Shown in pieces: positions 1-7,812 of a DNA stretch of 64,000 nucleotides. Source of the stretch: Bdellovibrionales bacterium GWA2_49_15 (GTDB taxonomy: Bacteria > Bdellovibrionota > Bacteriovoracia > Bacteriovoracales > Bacteriovoracaceae); assembly GCA_001769855.1 (NCBI GenBank), contig MEPP01000031.1, forward strand, positions 44,051-108,050. The letters are read 5' to 3'. The notes beneath the pieces were generated by a model. That model had not been told where the DNA came from and made no database searches. It saw nothing but the letters and a program-made list of their open reading frames with translations. Numbering within the stretch: position 1 is the stretch's first letter; the number at the start of each line of letters is the position of its first letter. A program made the position numbers and the translations under genes.

Positions 1-964
1 CTTGTAACGAACGCTCCCGCTCAGGCAGACGGGCCAGGGTTTCGGAAATTTGCCTGATCTCCCCCTCGAGCGCGGTTAGCTGACTGCTGAGAGTTTGCTT
101 TTGTCGCTCCAGCTCTGCCAGCTGATTTAGCGCTTGCTGGAGCGCCTGCTTTGAAGCTTCCAACCCCTGGCGGACGCGCTCCAAGGCCTCTCTCTGGGGT
201 GCGATTTCCAGCTCGATTTGGCGCAATCGCGCCTCATTTTGAGCGTGGACCTGACGCTGCTGCTGAAGGGCCATTTTGAGTTGGCGATCCTGCTCGCGCA
301 GCCCATTCAAAGTATTTTCCAACACCGTCCGCTCGCGCGCCAGCTGCTCCATCTCACGCAGCAACTGCTGACGATCTGAAATTGCACCGGCCTCCTCCTT
401 GCGCGTTTGCACTAGCTGCCCCTCTTTGGCCTTAAGCTCCCCTTGCGCCAAGGCCTGGGCCCGCTCCACCTGGCGCAGCTCTTCACGCCTTTGCTCTAAT
501 TCCATGATTTCACGTTGAAGCTTCAGGTTTTCGGCCTGAAGCCGGGCACTGATCTCGCGCTCGCTATTTTGTAAGCGGCGGCGTTCTTCCGCCAGACTGC
601 CTAAACGGTCCTCCGCCCGAGGGATTTCTTCCCTAAGTCGCTGCATTTGACTGCGATGATTGGCAATCTCCCTGTCCGAGTTGGCAATGCTTTGCTGATT
701 ACTTTGTATCGCCTCACGATGGGTGCGCAGTTCTTCCTCATGATGACTGATCTGACCTTCTTTTTCGCGAACATTGGCCAAGGCCTCATTGGCATTTTCC
801 CGTTTTTCATCGGAAATGGCCTTGGCTGCCATATAGCGCTGCGAATAGGTGTCTTTATCAATCTCATCAGGCAGGGCACCAAAGGCCTTGCTGAAAAGTA
901 AAAGCGCCAGGCCAACCATCGCCAAAATAAAGAATTGCACGCGCAAATTTGCCATCGCCGACAT
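1..964 (-). CDS. Membrane-anchored or exported coiled-coil protein (partial, C-terminus outside window)
   Basis: An uninterrupted reading frame runs from ATG at 964 to the left window edge, about 321 codons, so the C-terminus is missing. A good Shine-Dalgarno (AAGGAG, complement of 971-976) precedes the start. The N-terminus has a hydrophobic stretch (FFILAMVGLALLLF, about residues 11-24) that could be a signal anchor or signal peptide. The rest is rich in Glu, Gln, Arg, Leu and Ala with heptad-like spacing and no Pro-rich or globular motifs, so a long coiled coil is likely. I cannot assign a family. It could be an EnvC-like or generic envelope coiled-coil protein, but no LytM domain is visible in the part shown. 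The Glu/Gln/Arg runs match the codon use of neighbouring genes. Confidence 0.8.
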   Translation of the reverse strand, partial: MSAMANLRVQFFILAMVGLALLLFSKAFGALPDEIDKDTYSQRYMAAKAISDEKRENANEALANVREKEGQISHHEEELRTHREAIQSNQQSIANSDREIANHRSQMQRLREEIPRAEDRLGSLAEERRRLQNSEREISARLQAENLKLQREIMELEQRREELRQVERAQALAQGELKAKEGQLVQTRKEEAGAISDRQQLLREMEQLARERTVLENTLNGLREQDRQLKMALQQQRQVHAQNEARLRQIELEIAPQREALERVRQGLEASKQALQQALNQLAELERQKQTLSSQLTALEGEIRQISETLARLPERERSLQ

Positions 965-1087
965 AGATAACTCCTTCATCATTTAAGCTTAGCTAAAATG
1001 CCCACTCAAGCGTCAATCGTAAAGAACTTTACTGACAGTAGAGTCAGAAACTGCGCCACGTGGAGCCAAGGAGGAATAATGCTTACA

Positions 1088-1750
1088 TTATTGGACGAGG
1101 GAAAAACGCGGGTCAAGTGAGTGCTCAATATCCTTAATTACACCATCGCTCTCATGCAAATCTCTTTTGGTATATCCAATCGTAATATGGGGATAGAAAT
1201 GTTCGGGCCCGAAAGCCTTGGGATCACCACCCTTGGCCACGAAGGCCTTATGAATCTCACGACGAAGTTGCAAAAGATCGCCAGATCGAACAATCAAAAA
1301 GAGCGTTTCTAAAGGACGCGGACTTGAGGCAATCTTGCCGCTGCCAATCGCAAGAATATCAAATCGTGCGTTCTGAATTTCCATGTCCCTGGCGATTTGA
1401 TTGATCTCCTTCATACTCAACTTACTTTTCAATGATTGGGAATACTCCGGAGGGGTTATGACGGTAATATGCGCCTCACCTCGGCTGATCAAGGTAGGAT
1501 AGACTGCCGGTGTGATTTGCGAGAAAACTTCCGCCACTGGTGCGTATCGCACATTCATGACCAAATATGAATCCATGGGCCCGGGGCCTTCGAAGGTATT
1601 AAACGGCAAGTTCTGGTTGCGATAAACTTCCTGAGACAAAGTTATCAAGATTCTTTGGGCAGTTATGCCAGGTGGCTGAGAGGCACAAGCCACGATCGCT
1701 GGTAATAACCAAAGAAGTAAAAAAAACGCAAAGATCTTTCTCGTGGCCAC
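1088..1750 (-). CDS. Lipoprotein with 2H phosphodiesterase (LigT-like) motifs
   Basis: The frame is open further upstream (to 1864). I prefer the GTG at 1750 because it follows AAAGGGG at about 7 nt spacing and gives a clean lipoprotein signal (FAFFLLLWLLPAIVAC). The longer version would overlap the MFS gene and bury the signal. Two His-x-Thr/Ile-type motifs are visible, HITVI in the middle and HFYPHITIGY near the C-terminus. They are spaced as in the 2H phosphodiesterase superfamily, whose members act on 2',3'-cyclic or 2',5' phosphodiester bonds. The likely location, tethered in the envelope, is unusual for that superfamily. The gene sits 56 bp downstream of the MFS gene on the same strand and may be the last gene of that operon. 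Fold assignment rests on the two motifs only. Confidence 0.6.
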   Translation of the reverse strand: MATRKIFAFFLLLWLLPAIVACASQPPGITAQRILITLSQEVYRNQNLPFNTFEGPGPMDSYLVMNVRYAPVAEVFSQITPAVYPTLISRGEAHITVITPPEYSQSLKSKLSMKEINQIARDMEIQNARFDILAIGSGKIASSPRPLETLFLIVRSGDLLQLRREIHKAFVAKGGDPKAFGPEHFYPHITIGYTKRDLHESDGVIKDIEHSLDPRFSLVQ

Positions 1751-1806
1751 GGTTGAACCCCTTTGCGGGGAAAAGTAACCGTTCCTATTCGGTCTGTTAG
1801 GCCAGA

Positions 1807-2937
1807 CTATAAAAAGTTCATACTCTTTCTGTGAAAAACAGTGATTAAGAAGGCCGCGAGGCAAACGGCCATGGGCACCAGGAAAATGTACTCAAGAGTC
1901 AGATATCTCATGGATGTGCTTAGGATTAACGGGCCGGAAATTGTTCCGATGCCAAAGAAGATGGAAAAAAGCGAGTTTGCGGTGGGGAAAAGCTCGTCGG
2001 TGGTCCGTTCTTTCAGGAGGGATAGTGAAATCGTATAGAAGCCGCTGGTGGTCCCTCCGATAATCAGCGCATTGATTCCCAGAAGAATCAAATTGCCGTG
2101 GGAAAAGTAACTAAGCCCCAAAAGCACGGCCGAAAGAAGGTAGATGGCGGCAATGGTTTTCACCCGATTGGTCTTATCCGCCAGGATCGCGATTGGCAGA
2201 TTCAAAAGGATAGAGCCGGTCAAAAAGATCGCCAGGGCGAGCCCCACAATTTGGTCGTCAAAATGACTTTTTAAAACATACACCGGCAGCAAACTGGTCA
2301 AACCACCCTGGAGAAAGCCAAAGGTGAAAGCTCCGCTCAGGGGCAAGATGAGACAAATCAAGATGCGCTTATTAAAAAAACTTTCCTTGCGCTCACTGAA
2401 AGTTTCATTTTTTACCTTAAAAAGCAATCCAGGCATACACAAGCAGATCAGCCCACAAATGACAAAAGGCAACCAATCGACGATCGAAAACAAATGAATG
2501 GCGATCAAACTTCCCGGAATCAGTCCGGCGTAAAGCGCGATGGAATAGAAGGCAAAGCTTTTCGCGCTGGACGCTTGCGCGCTATACAGGAGGATAAAGG
2601 ACTCATTGGCGATAAAAATCCCGGACAGGCCTACCCCCAGAGCTATGGATAAAATGGTCCAGGTAAAGTAGTTAAAAGGCAGTGCATATCCCAAGACCGA
2701 TATGGCAACGGTAATCATGGAAACTAATAATACGAATTTGAGTCCGCGCCTGCGAATCAAAATTTCCACCGGCCAGGAGGCCGTGGTAATCGCAAGATAA
2801 CCCAGGGAAGACTGGAGGCCGATCAAAAAAGTACTTATCCCCTTTTTCTCCAGGATAAAACTGACCAGGGCCGTTTTTATTCCCAGGATTAGGCCTATAA
2901 AAACCGCAACCAATAAGATCGGCAGTATCCTCTTCAT
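1807..2937 (-). CDS. Major facilitator superfamily transporter
   Basis: A 376-residue, very hydrophobic protein with about 11-12 predicted membrane helices. It shows an MFS-type cytoplasmic loop with basic residues between helices 2 and 3 (EILIRRRGLKF) and a second basic loop in the middle (ADKTNRVKT), as in the two six-helix halves of MFS_1. Length is slightly short for the family (usually near 400). The start overlaps the stop of the upstream radical SAM gene by 4 nt, so translation is probably coupled. Context suggests export of the product of the surrounding biosynthetic genes, or uptake of a precursor; the sequence alone does not give direction or substrate. Confidence 0.85.
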   Translation of the reverse strand: MKRILPILLVAVFIGLILGIKTALVSFILEKKGISTFLIGLQSSLGYLAITTASWPVEILIRRRGLKFVLLVSMITVAISVLGYALPFNYFTWTILSIALGVGLSGIFIANESFILLYSAQASSAKSFAFYSIALYAGLIPGSLIAIHLFSIVDWLPFVICGLICLCMPGLLFKVKNETFSERKESFFNKRILICLILPLSGAFTFGFLQGGLTSLLPVYVLKSHFDDQIVGLALAIFLTGSILLNLPIAILADKTNRVKTIAAIYLLSAVLLGLSYFSHGNLILLGINALIIGGTTSGFYTISLSLLKERTTDELFPTANSLFSIFFGIGTISGPLILSTSMRYLTLEYIFLVPMAVCLAAFLITVFHRKSMNFL

Positions 2938-4499
2938 CTGGGCAACTTCTTTATGCAGTTTTTGTAATACTCATCCACCGCGACCTGAAACTCACCTTCC
3001 CTCGAAATCTCTCCCTTGAGCCAGGCATCAATGATGTCCCGAATGAAAGACAAAACAGAAGTGCTTATGGTGCAATTTAGCTGCATCACGAGCGACTGAG
3101 TGGACTTGCGCGAAGGAAGATACTCATCCAGCACATAGGCACACAAGCGTTTCCAAAGTTGATAGCTGATCTCTCTCACATATCCGGCGTCGAGATATTT
3201 AAATTCGTAGTTTAAATATATTTTTTCGATCTCCTCTTCCAGAATTTTTGGGCCTCTGAGGGCAAGTCCCTCTCTTAGTAATATTTTTTCTATCGCCGTG
3301 TCCCGATGAATCTTCATCTGATAGGCACCATAGGGAAAATGCTCGGGGCCAATTTCCAGAATAAATTCCGCAGATTTTTTCAAGTTCTCAAGAGTTGACC
3401 AAGGATTAAAAAAAATATAGCCGCACTCAAAGTAAACGCGGGATTTATCAAGAAGAGTAATCACCTTGCGAACATCCTGCGACACTGTGCCTTTGGCAAA
3501 AAGCTTTATCTCATCGCTATTGATGCTTTCTATCCCGATAAAAATATGGCAAAGCCCCACGGTCTCCAACTTCTTAATTCTGCTTCTATTTAAATCATCG
3601 GGTCGGCAGGAGATGGAGAAATCTATCTTTAATTTCCGCCGTTTGATTTCGGCGCAAAATTGCTCGAGGTACCGATCTTCCGCCTCAAAATCTTGGGATT
3701 GAAAAAAATTATCGCAGCGAAAGAGAAAAATCCGACAACCCCTGGCGTATAATTTTTCGACCTCATCGAAAATCACGGGCAAACTGCGCCGACGCATCTT
3801 GGGAGCATTTGAAATTCGGTGATAGGTATCCAACACACAAAAGGTGCAACTGCCATAGCACCCTCGCCCTAGCTCTATCTGCTGGAAGGGCAGCATCTTA
3901 CCCGATTCAATATCGTATCGCTCAATAAGGGGCAGGTGATCGAGGTCTGACTCCCCCTGCTGAGGCGGTGTGGAGATAATTTTTTTATCAGCGGAAAGAT
4001 ACTTTATTCCTCTGACAATCATCCAGTCACCGCCATGATTGATGGTTTGAATGAATGCAGCCATTGTCGCTTCGCCTTCGCCGATCACGATAGAGTCAAA
4101 TTCTCCAAATTCTCGCAGCAGGTCCTCGGCAAAGCTGGTGGCGAACTGTCCGCCCGCGGTGATATGGCCTGTATATAAATTCTTTTGCCTCAAAAGTTTA
4201 ATTATTTCAAGCGTCCCCGAGAGGTTATAAAGATTCAGAGAGAAACCCAACAATTTAGGCCGATAGAGCGAGATTAATTCCACTGTTTCGGCCACACTCT
4301 GACCATCAAAATTCGAGTCAATCACTTTGCAGGAAAAACCTTGCGCTTTCACGTAGGCGGAGATGGAACCCATACCATAGTGAATGGACATCCCCTGATT
4401 TTCAAAGACGCCCATAAATCGCTCAATAGGATTTTGAATTTTGACATTGGCGTGAACCAACAGGAGATCCACTTCATGGGTCATCGGCATATATTGCAC
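2934..4499 (-). CDS. B12-binding-type radical SAM protein (first of three in cluster)
   Basis: The N-terminal about 190 residues look like a cobalamin-binding Rossmann domain (PKLLGFSLNLYNLSG, HITAGGQFAT, SIVIGEGE). A radical SAM barrel follows with the 4Fe-4S motif C214-YGS-C218-TF-C221 (GRGCYGSCTFC) and the usual downstream elements (FRCDNFF, IFIGIES). About 170 further C-terminal residues are unrecognised. Proteins of this architecture (BchE/HpnJ/class B methyltransferase type) methylate unactivated carbons or rearrange rings. The start is uncertain: the longest frame uses GTG at 4499, but ATG at 4490 or 4484 is possible. It is divergent from the acyl carrier protein gene (42 bp apart) and coupled to the MFS gene. 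Confidence 0.85.
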   Translation of the reverse strand: MQYMPMTHEVDLLLVHANVKIQNPIERFMGVFENQGMSIHYGMGSISAYVKAQGFSCKVIDSNFDGQSVAETVELISLYRPKLLGFSLNLYNLSGTLEIIKLLRQKNLYTGHITAGGQFATSFAEDLLREFGEFDSIVIGEGEATMAAFIQTINHGGDWMIVRGIKYLSADKKIISTPPQQGESDLDHLPLIERYDIESGKMLPFQQIELGRGCYGSCTFCVLDTYHRISNAPKMRRRSLPVIFDEVEKLYARGCRIFLFRCDNFFQSQDFEAEDRYLEQFCAEIKRRKLKIDFSISCRPDDLNRSRIKKLETVGLCHIFIGIESINSDEIKLFAKGTVSQDVRKVITLLDKSRVYFECGYIFFNPWSTLENLKKSAEFILEIGPEHFPYGAYQMKIHRDTAIEKILLREGLALRGPKILEEEIEKIYLNYEFKYLDAGYVREISYQLWKRLCAYVLDEYLPSRKSTQSLVMQLNCTISTSVLSFIRDIIDAWLKGEISREGEFQVAVDEYYKNCIKKLPR

Positions 4500-4541
4500 T
4501 CAAGTTGAAACTCCATTATATTACATAATGAGGATATCTCT

Positions 4542-4805
4542 ATGAAAAATATGCCCGGCCCGCAGATATCTGAACGCTTACGGTCGTTAATTTCCAATAT
4601 TTGCAACATCAGTCCTGAAAAAATCTCTCTTGAAACCCATTTCATCAAAGACTTGAAATTCGATTCGCTGAGGAGTATCGAGTTGATTATGGCGATCTAT
4701 GAAGAATTTGGGATTGAAATCTCCAAGGATGAAGGCATTAAGCTGCAAACTGTTGAAAATCTCCTGAACCTCCTCAGTACAAAAATGAGCCAGCATGAAC
4801 CATAA
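4542..4805 (+). CDS. Acyl carrier protein (free-standing)
   Basis: An 87-residue acidic helical protein with the carrier-protein signature FDSLRSIELI; Ser42 in DSL is the expected 4'-phosphopantetheine site. The N-terminal helix, loop and FGIEI segment match the ACP/PCP fold and length. Start ATG 4542 follows GAGG at 8 nt. The stop overlaps the start of the acyl-AMP ligase by 11 nt, the normal arrangement for a dedicated carrier and its loading enzyme. It probably carries the fatty acyl group activated by that ligase for transfer by the downstream GNAT or another enzyme in the cluster. It is not the housekeeping AcpP: no fab genes are nearby and its sequence is divergent. Confidence 0.92.
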   Translation: MKNMPGPQISERLRSLISNICNISPEKISLETHFIKDLKFDSLRSIELIMAIYEEFGIEISKDEGIKLQTVENLLNLLSTKMSQHEP

Positions 4806-6468
4806 CTATCGCGCTATTGGCGAAATCACCGGAATTTCCGGCCATAATCCTGCATTCGTGGTTTATGATTTGCTCAATCGAAGTTCAAGCCATAGCTTCA
4901 CCGAGATTGATTCGTTGGCCTGCCAGCTGGCCAATAGTTTGGTTTACGCCGGTCTAAAGCGGCAAGACAGAATCGTCATCATGCTTAATGATCCTCTTCC
5001 ATTTCTTGTGACCTTCATGGGTGTCTGCAAGGCCGGAGGGATTGCCGTTCCCATTCACGTCCGCGCCGGTCTTGCCAAAGAAAATGTCTTCATTGAGCAG
5101 ACCCGGCATATTATTGAGGACTGCTCTCCCTTCTGCATCATCCACTCGGGAACTCTTGAGCTTGCACCTTCTCTCAAATCCTTCACCTATGGGGAGCTGA
5201 TCACCAATAATAAAAAAGAATCTCCCACCGAAGGTATGGACCTGAGAGATCGGATCGCCCTCCTTCAATATACCTCCGGGTCCACAGGCAACCCCAAAGG
5301 CGTCATCATCACCCATGGAAACTTACTGGCCAACATGCGCATGATTGCCGAAGGTCTTCACGCGGAAAAAGGTGATTCAAGCCTCTCTTGGCTCCCTCTC
5401 AATCATGATATGGGGCTGATTGGCGGTCTCCTGGCACCTATTTCGCAAAAGTTGGACACCCACCTCATGCCCACAGAATCCTTTATTGCCCGCCCTTTGC
5501 GTTGGCTGCAAAACCTCTCCGAGAAAAAAATTTCCTATAGTGCCGGCCCGAATTTCGCGTTCAGTCTGATTATGAAAATAGTCGAACGACAAACTTCACC
5601 TTTGGAAAATCTTGATCTTCAGCATGTAAAGGCCCTGGTGTGCGGTGCCGAACGATGTGACGATCAAACCGCTCTTGCCTTCACAAACTACTTTAGCAGG
5701 TTCGGTTTGAGGAGCGCGGCCATTACTCCCGCCTATGGTTTGGCCGAGTGCACGCTTGTGGTGTCCATGAAGAACTTCCGGGGACCTTTCAAAATTCTTT
5801 CTTTCGATAACCTGCACTTTGCCGAGCGTGGAATCATTGAACTAAGTTCCAATGGTGCCAGCGCCCAAAAAATTGTCAGCGTGGGACGACCGGTGCCTGG
5901 CGTGGAAATTCAAATCCGAGATGAAAATAAAAATCTTCTTGGTCCCGGCTTTTGTGGCGAAATCCTGGTCAAAGGTCCCGCCAATACGACAGGCTATTGG
6001 AATAATATCAAGCCTTCAGGTCTCTTTGACCAAGAGTGGCTGAAAACCGGCGATTTGGGATTTATCTGGGAAGACGAGCTGTACATTGCCGGACGAATCA
6101 AGGAGCTGATTATTAATCGGGGACGAAATTTTCATCCCTTCGACATTGAAAAAAGCATAACGGCCGTGGCGGGCGTTCAGGAGGGCCGTTGCGTGGCCCT
6201 TTCAGACAATAATCAGGAGTCGGGCACTGAGGACCTGATTGTCTTGATCGAATCCCAGCTGCACCATACTCAGGATTCCGACCAGGCGCGCGCCCTCATC
6301 GCCCAAGTTGAAGCTAATATTATTACCAATTTTGACATCACGGCGGGCGATATTGTACTCGTTCCGCGAAACACTATTGCCAAAACCACCAGTGGTAAAA
6401 TACGGCGGGCGCGATGCCTGGAAAATTATCGCAATTTTAAAACAGGGAAAATAAACCATGATTCGTGA
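4795..6468 (+). CDS. Fatty acyl-AMP ligase (FAAL-like, ANL superfamily)
   Basis: A 557-residue adenylating enzyme. The AMP-binding P-loop YTSGSTGNPKG lies at about residues 159-169. Next comes the FAAL/FACL-type segment SWLPLNHDMGLIGG, the Tyr-Gly-x-Ala-Glu motif (AYGLAEC), the hinge region KTGDLGF...IAGRIKELIINRGRNF, and the A10 catalytic Lys in TTSGKIRR near the C-terminus. WLP-x-x-HDMGLIG is typical of fatty acyl-AMP ligases, which load acyl-adenylates onto a carrier protein rather than CoA. That agrees with the overlapping ACP gene upstream. No fused carrier domain is present. Chain length and specificity cannot be read from sequence. The stop overlaps the GNAT start by 11 nt. Confidence 0.9.
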   Translation: MNHNYRAIGEITGISGHNPAFVVYDLLNRSSSHSFTEIDSLACQLANSLVYAGLKRQDRIVIMLNDPLPFLVTFMGVCKAGGIAVPIHVRAGLAKENVFIEQTRHIIEDCSPFCIIHSGTLELAPSLKSFTYGELITNNKKESPTEGMDLRDRIALLQYTSGSTGNPKGVIITHGNLLANMRMIAEGLHAEKGDSSLSWLPLNHDMGLIGGLLAPISQKLDTHLMPTESFIARPLRWLQNLSEKKISYSAGPNFAFSLIMKIVERQTSPLENLDLQHVKALVCGAERCDDQTALAFTNYFSRFGLRSAAITPAYGLAECTLVVSMKNFRGPFKILSFDNLHFAERGIIELSSNGASAQKIVSVGRPVPGVEIQIRDENKNLLGPGFCGEILVKGPANTTGYWNNIKPSGLFDQEWLKTGDLGFIWEDELYIAGRIKELIINRGRNFHPFDIEKSITAVAGVQEGRCVALSDNNQESGTEDLIVLIESQLHHTQDSDQARALIAQVEANIITNFDITAGDIVLVPRNTIAKTTSGKIRRARCLENYRNFKTGKINHDS

Positions 6469-6928
6469 ACCAGCCGAAACCGAGATCGACGAGATCGTTT
6501 TTTTGTGTAAAGAAATCTATGTCACAAACCGAAAATTTAGTAATGCCCTACCCCTCTTTACCGATGACTTTGACCAGAAATTTAAAACCTTTATGCAATC
6601 GTGGTTAAAAAATCCAAGCTGCATGGCACTCGTGAGCCGTCACAACAATAAGGTCACGGGCTTTATCGGCGGATACCATTTTATGGACCCAGATTTTTTT
6701 CTAAGGCCTTCCTGTTTTATGATTTCTTTTATCAGTGTGCATCCTGAATACAAGCATAAAAAAATTGCCACCATCCTCCTCGAGGAATTTAAGGCAAGAG
6801 TGCTAAAGAAGTATCCCGATCTCTCCCAAATAGAAGTTGAAGTTCTGACTGGTAATCGGGAAGCCGAGGGATTTTGGGGCAAGCAAAATTTTAACGATTT
6901 AAAAAAACGCCTGGTCATGACTTTATGA
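6458..6928 (+). CDS. GNAT-family acyltransferase
   Basis: A 156-residue protein with the GNAT order: N-terminal helices, a beta-strand pair (CMALVSRHNNKVTGFIGGY), the strand-loop-helix that binds the acyl donor (FISVHPEYKHKKIATILLEEF), and a C-terminal strand-helix-strand (VEVLTGNREAEGFWGKQNF). The donor loop usually reads R/Q-x-x-G-x-G/A; here it reads K-H-K-K-I-A, so the conserved Gly is replaced by Lys. This may mean a donor other than acetyl-CoA. It lies between the FAAL and hydrolase genes with overlapping ends, so it could move the acyl group from ACP to an amine. GNAT enzymes acylate Lys or Orn side chains in selidamide-type RiPPs; applying that here is inference. Confidence 0.8.
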   Translation: MIREPAETEIDEIVFLCKEIYVTNRKFSNALPLFTDDFDQKFKTFMQSWLKNPSCMALVSRHNNKVTGFIGGYHFMDPDFFLRPSCFMISFISVHPEYKHKKIATILLEEFKARVLKKYPDLSQIEVEVLTGNREAEGFWGKQNFNDLKKRLVMTL

Positions 6929-7812
6929 GCCTAACAGACCCCGAGGTGAAATTAACGTCCATAGAGACCAAGCTCGATTTTGAGACCAAAATCTTTCAAA
7001 GGCGTTGGGGACCGATGACTGGTTCGCCCAGCAAGGTGCTTTTCTTCTGTCTCCCCGGGGTTGGCGTTACCAACGTCGTCTTCGCCAACTTTGGGATTTT
7101 TTTGGCCAAGCTTGGTCACCAAACCCAGGCGCTGGATTTTCGCGGCTTCGGAAGATCGTCGGGGCCTCGGGGGCATATTGATTCCTTCGAACAATATTAT
7201 AATGACATCAATGTTTTGCTCCAGAAACTTCACGAGGAAGACCAGGATCGAAAAATAATTCTGGTGGGCCCATGCCTGGGGGGAGCGTTGGCCTTTAACT
7301 TTCTCCAGCGGTTTCCCAATGCGCCGCTGTCTGCACTGACCATCTTCTCACCTCTTGCCGCTCCCATCTGGGGCAGACCTAATTTTTTCATCCTGACGCT
7401 CTTTAAGATTCTTAAACCACTGATGCCCCGGCTTCGCGTCTCCATCGGAGGCAAGCGCGGGGCCTTCTGGAGAGAAGGTCACACGGTTGAGGAAATCATT
7501 CACGATTCATTTAATGTGCACAAAATTTCCCTTCGATACTTGGAGGAAATGCAAAAATGTATTGCCAGTCTGAAGGTCATGAATATTCGGCTGAACCTCC
7601 CCATGCTTTTTTTTCAATCGGAAATCGACCTGGTGACAGACAAAAGCGTGAACATTGAGATTTTCAATAAAATTCAGGCGCCGTTTAAAGAATATTGCGA
7701 GTTAAAAGACACCTATCACGACGCCATAAACGATGCCACCCGTGAAACATCCTTCGCGCTCCTTAACCAGTGGGTGCAAACCAATATCATTAGGCAAAAG
7801 GATGGGGCTTAG
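6925..7812 (+). CDS. Alpha/beta hydrolase with Cys at the nucleophile position
   Basis: A 295-residue alpha/beta-hydrolase resembling monoacylglycerol lipases and acyltransferases. It has an oxyanion-hole region (FFCLPGVGVTN), the strand RGFGRSSG, and a nucleophile elbow reading GPCLGG with Cys117 where most members have Ser (G-x-S-x-G). The acid is probably Asp235 (SEIDLVTD) and the base His265 (DTYHDAIND). Cys nucleophiles in this fold occur in PHA synthases and some thioesterases or acyltransferases, which hold acyl chains as thioesters. It overlaps the GNAT stop by 4 nt, and its 3' end overlaps the convergent YcaO gene by 23 nt. Likely acts on the acyl-ACP or acylated product of this operon; whether as hydrolase, transferase or cyclase is unknown. 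Confidence 0.8.
   Translation: MSLTDPEVKLTSIETKLDFETKIFQRRWGPMTGSPSKVLFFCLPGVGVTNVVFANFGIFLAKLGHQTQALDFRGFGRSSGPRGHIDSFEQYYNDINVLLQKLHEEDQDRKIILVGPCLGGALAFNFLQRFPNAPLSALTIFSPLAAPIWGRPNFFILTLFKILKPLMPRLRVSIGGKRGAFWREGHTVEEIIHDSFNVHKISLRYLEEMQKCIASLKVMNIRLNLPMLFFQSEIDLVTDKSVNIEIFNKIQAPFKEYCELKDTYHDAINDATRETSFALLNQWVQTNIIRQKDGA

Noticed and set aside
1079..1120. 13-codon plus-strand frame with AAGGAGGA upstream (MLTLLDEGKTRVK)
   Set aside because: The ribosome binding site is excellent, but the frame mostly lies antisense to the end of the 2H lipoprotein gene, and no promoter or terminator supports it. I treat it as chance.
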